Source: Candidatus Wallbacteria bacterium
Lineage (GTDB): Bacteria > Muiribacteriota > UBA6191 > JACPRK01
DNA length: 5,269 bases
Direction: 5' to 3'
NCBI GenBank assembly: GCA_016199905.1
Contig: JACQFU010000194.1
Coordinates: forward strand, 1-5,269
Positions within the stretch are counted from its first letter, which is position 1, and each line of letters begins with the position of its first letter. The notes beneath the pieces are model-generated. The model was given only the letters and a program-made list of their open reading frames with translations. It did no database searches and was not told where the DNA came from. A program made the position numbers and the translations under genes. Positions 1 to 4,278 of the stretch are shown in pieces.

Positions 1-232
1 CGAGTCCGAGTTGGCCTCCGCCGTCATGGAGTTTCTTGTTGGCGCTGAAGAGGAAGGTGATCGACATGCTGGCGACGAACTTCACGCCGGTAAAGTCGAA
101 TAGAACGCGTTCGAATCCCTTTTCGACCACATGATCGACCAGATCCCGAAAGGGCCTCGTGCTTTTGCTGCCGAGGTCTTCCTGGATGCGGACTATGGTG
201 ACGTGGTCGTTCTGCTCGATGGCATGGCGCAA
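1..232 (-). CDS. STAS-domain protein (anti-sigma factor antagonist-like), partial at the left edge
   Basis: 77 residues are visible; the C-terminus lies outside the window. The pattern is that of a STAS domain: an N-terminal strand (VTIVRIQEDLGS), a helix (FRDLVDHVVEKG), a second strand (RVLFDFTGVKF), then the conserved loop and helix VASMSITFLFSANKKLHDGG. Ser55 falls where SpoIIAA and RsbV carry the serine phosphorylated by their partner kinase, but the Asp usually before it is Ala54. I chose the TTG start at 232 because AGGAGG lies 5 bases upstream and no in-frame ATG or GTG precedes the first strand. STAS proteins of this kind normally work in partner switching with an anti-sigma or switch kinase. 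No such kinase gene is visible here, though it could lie beyond the left edge. The STAS fold call is fairly sure; the partner is unknown. Confidence 0.78.
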   Translation of the reverse strand, partial: MRHAIEQNDHVTIVRIQEDLGSKSTRPFRDLVDHVVEKGFERVLFDFTGVKFVASMSITFLFSANKKLHDGGGQLGL

Positions 233-237
233 GGCGT

Positions 238-243
238 CCTCCT
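238..243 (-). promoter_or_regulatory. Shine-Dalgarno site for the left-edge STAS gene
   Basis: On the minus strand this reads AGGAGG, a perfect anti-16S match, 5 bases before the TTG codon at 232. It decides the start of a gene that otherwise lacks a usual start codon. Confidence 0.7.
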
Positions 244-247
244 GGGA

Positions 248-276
248 TTGACACGCCCTCAGCGGGTTTTTATAAT
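248..276 (+). promoter_or_regulatory. Consensus sigma-70 promoter (TTGACA, 17 bp, TATAAT)
   Basis: TTGACA lies at 248-253 and TATAAT at 271-276, separated by exactly 17 bases, so all 12 consensus bases and the optimal spacer are present. The -10 sits in an AT-rich patch (267-280) that stands out in GC-rich surroundings. Transcription would start near 283, giving a leader of about 49 nt before the ATG of the 47-residue ORF at 332. The -35 lies 4 bases from the Shine-Dalgarno site of the divergent STAS gene, so the two transcription units share this control region. The sequence match is certain; use in vivo is inference. Confidence 0.82.
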
Positions 277-283
277 TTAAACG

Positions 284-314
284 AGGATATCACGAACGAC
301 TCGGCGACGGTCAA
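284..314 (-). promoter_or_regulatory. Possible divergent promoter for the left-edge STAS gene
   Basis: On the minus strand, TTGACC (314-309) is followed after 19 bases by TGA-TATCCT, an extended -10-like element with TATCCT at 289-284. The spacer is longer than optimal and the -10 matches only 4 of 6 bases, so this is a weak candidate. Some promoter is expected in this gap because the STAS gene reads away from the plus-strand ORF. Confidence 0.25.
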
Positions 315-316
315 CC

Positions 317-324
317 GAGAGGAG
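317..324 (+). promoter_or_regulatory. Shine-Dalgarno site for the 47-residue ORF
   Basis: GAGAGGAG ends 7 bases before the ATG at 332, which is good ribosome-binding spacing. The first three bases could also pair with CTCGG at 300-304 (CCGAG at 315-319, loop of 10 nt), a weak hairpin that might partly mask the site. Confidence 0.65.
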
Positions 325-331
325 CCCGCAG

Positions 332-475
332 ATGACTACCCGCGAGCGAATCATAGGGAACCGAATCTACCTCGAGATCGTCATCGATGAATCCGAAGAG
401 GCCTCCGAGCAGCAGGAGTCTCCGTCGCCGGTGGTCGTGATCGATCTGGTCCCGGACCTCTACGGCGAGTTGTAG
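332..475 (+). CDS. Small acidic protein of unknown function (47 aa)
   Basis: The ORF encodes 47 residues starting MTTRERIIGNRIYLEIVIDE and ending DLVPDLYGEL before TAG. Support for a real gene: a strong Shine-Dalgarno at 317-324, the perfect sigma-70 promoter at 248-276, and about 80 percent G/C in third codon positions, typical of coding DNA here. The product is acidic, with 11 Asp/Glu against 3 Arg and no Lys. Two short hydrophobic stretches (IYLEIVI and VVVIDLV) flank a polar SEEASEQQESPSP linker, suggesting two beta strands rather than a membrane segment. No signal peptide or cysteine is present. I do not recognise a family. It stands alone on the plus strand and ends 25 bp before the convergent VanZ stop. 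It could also be the translated leader or remnant of a lost longer gene. Confidence 0.55.
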   Translation: MTTRERIIGNRIYLEIVIDESEEASEQQESPSPVVVIDLVPDLYGEL

Positions 476-500
476 AAGGCGCTCTTCCTCTCGCTGCTCA

Positions 501-911
501 TCAGGCTCCGGAAGCCGGAGGCGCAAGCCTGCCGAGCAGCGCCACGGCGATGGCCGCGCCCAGCGTGTCGCTGAGCCAATCGCCGAGCTCGCAGGACCGG
601 TACGGCACGAAGTACTGGTGCAGTTCGTCGGAAGCGCCGTAGAGCGACGCAATGAGCACAACGGCAGCCCCGGCGCCCAGAGCTCGGGCCAGCCGCGAGT
701 CGCGGACCGGACGCCTGAGCAGCGCGGCGAGCAGCCCGTACTCGCCCAGGTGGCCGACCTTGTCGATCAGCCGGAATCGCCAGTGGCGCGGGACCGACTC
801 CACCAGGGAATGGCGGCTCGACATGAAGAAGATGAGCGCCATGTACGCGAACGCGGGAAGCCAGGCGAACCGAGTCGGCCGGGGGGCCGATGCGTTGCGC
901 CTGCTGTTCAC
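501..911 (-). CDS. VanZ-family integral membrane protein
   Basis: 136 residues with the VanZ-like signature: LIDKVGHLGEYGLLAALL (about 48-65) and YGASDELHQYFVPYR (91-105), followed by DWLSDTLGAAIAVAL (111-125). Hydrophobic stretches at about 15-32, 53-66, 77-94 and 113-130 suggest four membrane helices. VanZ of the Tn1546 vancomycin cluster gives low-level teicoplanin resistance, but most chromosomal homologues have no known function, so no resistance role should be assumed. The start is GTG at 911, which overlaps the TGA of the upstream STAS gene (GTGA), indicating translational coupling; no strong Shine-Dalgarno is visible. The frame stays open further upstream, but that extension lies inside the STAS gene and reads as Arg/Pro-rich out-of-frame sequence. 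Confidence 0.88.
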   Translation of the reverse strand: MNSRRNASAPRPTRFAWLPAFAYMALIFFMSSRHSLVESVPRHWRFRLIDKVGHLGEYGLLAALLRRPVRDSRLARALGAGAAVVLIASLYGASDELHQYFVPYRSCELGDWLSDTLGAAIAVALLGRLAPPASGA

Positions 912-1252
912 CGACGGTCCAGATGCTGCCGGGCGGCGTCGAGGGTCTCCACGATGCGGATGACGCGGTAGAGGCCGCTGACGATGAACAACTTCAGGAT
1001 GCTGTCCTTGCCGCACACGACGACGAACTTGCCGGCTCGCTTGTCGACCATGATCGAGGCCAGGCTGATCATGCCGAGCGCCACGGAGCCCATATAGTCG
1101 ACGTCGTCGAGCCCCAGGATGATGTTGCCGGTCCCCTCGGTGGCGTGCTTCTCGAGCAGGTCGCGGAACTCGGCGATGTTGTTGACGTCGATCGCCTTCT
1201 CCTTGAGCAGGAGGATGCGATTGGTGCCCTCGATTATCAGCTCGTGGTCCAT
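908..1252 (-). CDS. STAS-domain protein (anti-sigma factor antagonist-like)
   Basis: 114 residues forming one complete STAS domain and nothing else, the usual length for stand-alone SpoIIAA/RsbV-type proteins. Visible elements: first strands NRILLLKEKAIDV, helix NNIAEFRDLLEKHA, strand NIILGLDDVDYM, the key loop MGSVALGMISLAS, then KFVVVCGKDSILKLFIVSGLYRVIRIVETLDAA, matching the conserved C-terminal half where an LF...L motif precedes the last strand. Ser56 aligns with the phosphoacceptor serine, but the usual preceding Asp is Gly55. The ATG at 1252 lies 7 bp after the stop of the broken STAS gene, and the TGA overlaps the GTG of the VanZ gene, so all three were one operon. A role in partner switching is family knowledge; the kinase partner and output are not visible. 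Confidence 0.87.
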   Translation of the reverse strand: MDHELIIEGTNRILLLKEKAIDVNNIAEFRDLLEKHATEGTGNIILGLDDVDYMGSVALGMISLASIMVDKRAGKFVVVCGKDSILKLFIVSGLYRVIRIVETLDAARQHLDRR

Positions 1253-1259
1253 CGGCCGC

Positions 1260-1590
1260 TCAGAGCAACTTGCGCTTCAGAAAATACTCGAGCGCTTCGT
1301 CATAGGACGTCACGTACTTGAACAGCTTGTCCAGACGCAGGATCTTCAGCAGCTGCGCGAGCTCCTTGGATGGCTTGACCAGCGCCAGCGCTCCGTCGGA
1401 CTGCTTGACCCTGTTGTAGGCGTCGACCATGGCGCCAATGCCCATGCTGTTGATGTAGTTCATCCGCTCCACATCGACGACGGAGCTTATCCCGAAAGTC
1501 GGCCGAGTTCTCCGTGCTGATGTTGCCATTCACACGGATCAGCTTGATGTTGTGCTTGTCGACGACTTCTATGCCGGCTGCGGGTTCCAT
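1260..1590 (-). pseudogene. STAS-domain gene disrupted by an internal frameshifting deletion
   Basis: The two halves of a STAS domain lie in different frames. The N-terminal half begins at the ATG at 1590 (MEPAAGIEVVDKHNIKLIRV, then NGNISTENSADFRDKL) and runs to about 1485. The C-terminal half (SVVDVERMNYINSMGIGAMV onward to EALEYFLKRKLL) resumes in the next frame and ends at 1260. Against the intact neighbour, about 10 residues between the first helix and the central strand are missing, so the lesion is a deletion of roughly 29-35 bases rather than one miscalled base. Read through in the first frame, translation leaves the STAS fold and stops at 1300. The phosphoacceptor serine of NYINSMGIG is still encoded. 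Frame and residues are otherwise well preserved, implying recent loss or an assembly error. Confidence 0.75.
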
Positions 1591-1598
1591 GCGGGTCG

Positions 1599-1607
1599 AT
1601 CCTAGCA
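1599..1607 (-). promoter_or_regulatory. Candidate extended -10 (TGC-TAGGAT) for the STAS/VanZ operon
   Basis: On the minus strand TGCTAGGAT ends 8 bases before the ATG at 1590, which would put transcription start within a few bases of the start codon. No good -35 is visible at the right spacing. The AGGA inside the motif could instead act as a weak Shine-Dalgarno. Confidence 0.3.
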
Positions 1608-1699
1608 TGATCGGTCAGGGTAGTTCCAGTTTCGGCCGCCGCCCGGGCCCGCAGTCCCGCTCTCGGAGCTTCGGGCCGCTCGCTACCGGCGACTTCGCG

Positions 1700-1708
1700 T
1701 GCTATCCT
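1700..1708 (+). promoter_or_regulatory. Candidate extended -10 (TGC-TATCCT) for mqnA
   Basis: TGCTATCCT ends 9 bases before the GTG at 1718. No Shine-Dalgarno precedes that GTG, so a transcript starting at about 1715 would be nearly leaderless. The -35 region shows no good match. The alternative is that mqnA starts further upstream. Confidence 0.35.
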
Positions 1709-1717
1709 GCGCATCCT

Positions 1718-2542
1718 GTGCTGCGCGTCGGGCGTATCGACTACATCAACTGCGACCCTCTGTTCGAAGGGCTCGCGCTGGGGGCGGACGCCGCATGCTT
1801 TCCGGCCGTGCCGAGCGAGCTGAATCGCAGGATGAGGGCCGGCGAGTTGGACATCAGCCCCATCAGCTCCATCGAGTACGCCAGGGGGCAGCAGCTCTAC
1901 TGGCTGGTCCCGGGAGTGGGCATCAGCGCGAGCGGTCCCATCCAGAGCGTGCTGCTCCTCTCCCCCGTGCCGCTGCGGCAGCTGGACGGCCGGACGGTCT
2001 ACCTTTCGAGCGAGTCGGCGACGACCGTGGTGCTGCTCAAGATCCTGATGGCGCGCCGCTTCGGAGTCGCCCCGCGGTACCAGAGCTGGGACCTGACGGA
2101 CGGCTTGCCCGCGGGCCCCGTGATGGTCATCGGCGATCCGGCCCTGCTGGCCGGCGCGACACCCTCGCATCCGCACGTCTACGACCTGTGCCAGGAGTGG
2201 GTGGAGCTGACCGGTTTGCCCATGACCTTCGCGCTGGTGTGCCTTCGGCGCGACGCCGGGCTCCAATGGAGTGAATCGCTTCAGCGGCTCTCACGAGGCT
2301 TTCAAGAGAACGCGCGCCGCTGGCCCGAGGGCGTCGACGCCGTCGCCGCCCGCTCGTCGGCTCGGGTCGGACTGCCGTTGGCCGTGATGCGGGCCTATCT
2401 GCTGGGGCTGGAATTCGTGCTGACCGAGCGCCATGCGGAGGGCCTGGCGCGGTACTTCCAGCTCGCGGTGGAGCTCGGTGAGCTGGAGCACGCCCCTTGC
2501 CTCTCCGGCGCCGCCGGGGCGGGCCTCACACGGGAAGCGTGA
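1718..2542 (+). CDS. mqnA: Chorismate dehydratase, futalosine pathway of menaquinone synthesis
   Basis: MqnA converts chorismate to 3-[(1-carboxyvinyl)oxy]benzoate, the first committed step of the futalosine route to menaquinone, in the cytoplasm. The 274 residues match the usual length and periplasmic-binding-protein-like fold of the family. Signatures in order: LRVGRIDYINCDPLFEGL (2-19), VPSELNRRMRAGELDISPIS (31-50), SIEYA (51-55), ISASGPIQSVLL (69-80), VYLSSESATTVVLLKIL (94-110), MVIGDPALL (136-144) and VYDLCQEWVELTGLPMTFAL (154-173). The GTG at 1718 is preferred because homology begins right after it and the upstream frame is Ser/Arg/Pro-rich and overlaps the divergent STAS gene. No other mqn gene is in the window, so the pathway must be dispersed. 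Its end overlaps the convergent histidine kinase gene by 17 bp. Confidence 0.92.
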   Translation: MLRVGRIDYINCDPLFEGLALGADAACFPAVPSELNRRMRAGELDISPISSIEYARGQQLYWLVPGVGISASGPIQSVLLLSPVPLRQLDGRTVYLSSESATTVVLLKILMARRFGVAPRYQSWDLTDGLPAGPVMVIGDPALLAGATPSHPHVYDLCQEWVELTGLPMTFALVCLRRDAGLQWSESLQRLSRGFQENARRWPEGVDAVAARSSARVGLPLAVMRAYLLGLEFVLTERHAEGLARYFQLAVELGELEHAPCLSGAAGAGLTREA

Positions 2543-3218
2543 AGCGCACGACGGTCCCCGGCCCCTGCGGCGCCTCGATCCGCACGGTGCCCCCCTGGCT
2601 CTCGACGCACCGCTTCACCAGCGCCAGTCCGATGCCGTTGCCGCCGTACTTGGCGCGCGGGTGCAGCTTCGTGAAGATGCCGAACACCTTGTCCCGGTAC
2701 TGCTCGGGAATCCCGATCCCCTCGTCGGCGACCGAGAACTCCTGCATCCCGGCCGTCTTCTGCGCCGAGATTCGAATCGCGGGAGCTACACCCTCGCAGC
2801 GGAACTTCAGCCCGTTGTCGATCAGCTCCCGGAAAACGATGTGCACCATCCCGGGGTCGCCGTGAACGGCGGGTAGGTCGCCCACGGCCTTTACGGAGCC
2901 CTTCAGCTTCGCGATCTCGGGTGCGATTTCCACCAGCAGTTGCTCCAAGACTTCGCCGGTGTCGACCGCTTCACGATCCTCCACCTGCGGCTTCACGAGG
3001 GAGAGCTCGGTCAGATCGCCGAGCAGGTCGCGCATCAGCCGGGCGCCGTTTTCGATGTGCTCCAGATACCCCAGCTCGTCGCCTTGGAGCCGGTCGGCCA
3101 CGCAGTCTCGCAGCAAGACCACCATGCTCTCGATGGTGACCAGCGGCGAACGCAGGTCGTGAACGATGTTGTGGATGAGCGCCTCGAGCTCCGACTTCGC
3201 CCCGCTGGAGAGTGCCAC
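2526..3218 (-). CDS. Soluble sensor-less histidine kinase (HisKA plus HATPase_c)
   Basis: 230 residues with the complete kinase core and almost nothing before it. H-box: NIVHDLRSPLVTIESM with phosphoacceptor His20. N-box: FRELIDNGLKFR with Asn135. G1: DEGIGIP (165-171). F-box: KVFGIFTKLHP. G2: YGGNGIGLALVK (191-202). The C-terminus (GTVVRFTLPV) is the normal end of the ATPase domain. The style resembles the kinase part of phytochrome-type and hybrid kinases. There is no PAS, GAF, HAMP, receiver or membrane segment, so input must come from a partner protein or another kinase. No response regulator gene is in the window. It follows the ADP-ribosylglycohydrolase-family gene by 37 bp and is probably co-transcribed with it. 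Confidence 0.93.
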   Translation of the reverse strand: MALSSGAKSELEALIHNIVHDLRSPLVTIESMVVLLRDCVADRLQGDELGYLEHIENGARLMRDLLGDLTELSLVKPQVEDREAVDTGEVLEQLLVEIAPEIAKLKGSVKAVGDLPAVHGDPGMVHIVFRELIDNGLKFRCEGVAPAIRISAQKTAGMQEFSVADEGIGIPEQYRDKVFGIFTKLHPRAKYGGNGIGLALVKRCVESQGGTVRIEAPQGPGTVVRFTLPV

Positions 3219-3224
3219 CCGCGT

Positions 3225-3230
3225 CTCCTT
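3225..3230 (-). promoter_or_regulatory. Shine-Dalgarno site for the histidine kinase
   Basis: AAGGAG on the minus strand lies 6 bases before the GTG at 3218. It fixes this GTG as the start and excludes a hidden N-terminal sensor domain. Confidence 0.7.
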
Positions 3231-3255
3231 CCCGAACTGTGGAGCCCGCCCCCAG

Positions 3256-4251
3256 TCAGTTGGAGGTCTTGCGCCGGAACAGCCGCTCGGCGGCCTCCAG
3301 CAGGTACTTGTAGTTCTGCAGATTGCTGACGAGGTTCTCGGGCAAGGCGTCGAGACCGTGGGATGCGCCGTAGAGGCTGGCCACCATGCTGGCAGTGGTA
3401 TCGACGTCGCCTCCGGCCCGGATGGTCTCCTGCAGGCACAACTCGAAGTCGTCGTGGTAGCGCAGGAAGAAGTAGAAAACGGTCAGGACCGTGGGCACGA
3501 CGAAGGCCGGGACTCCGCCCGCGGGGTCGACTTCCTGGGGCGATGCCGCGCCGGCGGCGAACAGCAGAGGCAGGGCCGAATCTTCCGGCAAGGCTACCCA
3601 GCCTTCCAGGTCTTCGATCAGGCTGCTGAACTCCTCGTTGATCCCCGTGACGGCCTCGCCCACGACCCCCAGCAGACCGGTGGTGTCGACCTTCTTCTGT
3701 TCTACGCAGAAGGCCACGGCGCGGGCCATCGCCACGGTGCCGGCTTGCACGCGCGTATCGCGGTGCGTGAGGCGGCAGAGCTGCATGGCGTCTTCCCGCA
3801 GCCGCGAGAGCCGGTCGTGATGCCACAGACCCACGGCCGCCGCGCGAGCAGCCGGCCCGTTGCCGGCTTCACCTTCCTCCGCGGCGGCGCTGCGCCAGTC
3901 CGTTCCGCTGACGATGCGGCCCACGGCCAGGCTCGTCACCCGGCCGGGCGCGACCACTTCTCCGCGCGCGAAGAGCTGGGCGAACCGCTTGGCCACATCG
4001 GCAGAATCCAGGCGGCCGCAGTTGATGAGCGATTCCGCCACGGCGATGGTCAGCTGCGTCTCGTCGGTGTACTGGCCGGGCTGGTAGCCGGGAAGGCGCT
4101 GATATTCATCGAGCATCACCGTTCCCGCCTGGAAATACGAGCGCGGCTTGCCTTCGAACGGCGCCCCCAGCGCGTCCCCCACGGCGCACCCGAGCAGCGT
4201 GCCCTTGAAGCGGTTCAATAGATCGTGGTTGGTGGGTTCCGCAACGGCCAT
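3256..4251 (-). CDS. ADP-ribosylglycohydrolase-family protein (ARH/DraG)
   Basis: 331 residues, close to the usual length of DraG/ARH enzymes, which remove ADP-ribose from proteins or small molecules using two divalent metals. Family motifs: RFKGTLLGCAVGDALGAPFE (14-33), YTDETQLTIAVAESL (61-75), GNGPAARAAAVGL (130-142), LTHRDTRVQAGTVAMARAVA (161-180) and GGDVDTTASMVASLYGASHG (280-299). The C-terminal metal ligands D282, D284 and T285 are kept. In the first metal motif, usually T-D-D-T, the second Asp is Glu64, a conservative change. No signal peptide is visible, so it should be cytoplasmic. The ATG at 4251 has no clear Shine-Dalgarno, but an in-frame TAA shortly upstream rules out an earlier start. 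It lies 27 bp after the acyl-CoA dehydrogenase stop. Substrate is unknown; no ADP-ribosyltransferase or nitrogenase gene is nearby. Confidence 0.88.
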   Translation of the reverse strand: MAVAEPTNHDLLNRFKGTLLGCAVGDALGAPFEGKPRSYFQAGTVMLDEYQRLPGYQPGQYTDETQLTIAVAESLINCGRLDSADVAKRFAQLFARGEVVAPGRVTSLAVGRIVSGTDWRSAAAEEGEAGNGPAARAAAVGLWHHDRLSRLREDAMQLCRLTHRDTRVQAGTVAMARAVAFCVEQKKVDTTGLLGVVGEAVTGINEEFSSLIEDLEGWVALPEDSALPLLFAAGAASPQEVDPAGGVPAFVVPTVLTVFYFFLRYHDDFELCLQETIRAGGDVDTTASMVASLYGASHGLDALPENLVSNLQNYKYLLEAAERLFRRKTSN

Positions 4252-4278
4252 GGGTGAAGAGGAGAAACGGTGACCAAC

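Larger units (their letters stand above)
1591..1717. other. Divergent intergenic control region
   Basis: This 127-bp gap separates the minus-strand STAS/VanZ operon from plus-strand mqnA. It is GC-rich and holds a candidate -10 element for each direction, annotated separately. I see no clear operator palindrome or terminator. Confidence 0.5.

Noticed and set aside
24..254. 76-codon minus-strand frame starting at GTG 254
   Set aside because: Arg/His/Pro-rich with no domain; the neighbouring frame encodes a STAS domain with a perfect Shine-Dalgarno.
256..272. CCCTCAGCGGG followed by a run of T, considered as an intrinsic terminator
   Set aside because: The stem would be only about 3 bp, and the T-run is better explained as part of the consensus promoter.
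506..520. Perfect 6-bp hairpin (CTCCGG, loop AAG, CCGGAG) near the convergent gene ends, considered as a terminator
   Set aside because: It lies inside the VanZ coding end and no T-run follows on either strand.
311..661. 116-codon minus-strand frame overlapping the small ORF and the VanZ 3' end
   Set aside because: No ribosome site or domain pattern; the VanZ signature in a different frame accounts for this DNA.
1485..1529. Internal ATG at 1529 as a true start of the C-terminal STAS fragment
   Set aside because: No Shine-Dalgarno precedes it, and its first residues do not form the STAS N-terminal strands that are encoded intact in the other frame.
1514..1717. Upstream in-frame starts for mqnA (ATG at 1514 or 1589)
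   Set aside because: They would add a low-complexity Ser/Arg/Pro extension that overlaps the divergent STAS gene and has no family counterpart.
1487..2266. Long minus-strand open frame (259 codons) opposite mqnA
   Set aside because: Its translation is rich in Arg, His, Gln and Gly with no domain pattern, and the other strand encodes a full MqnA; it is a GC-driven shadow.
3166..4221. Long plus-strand open frame (351 codons) opposite the ADP-ribosylglycohydrolase-family gene
   Set aside because: No recognisable motif or ribosome site, whereas the minus strand carries all ARH/DraG motifs in order.
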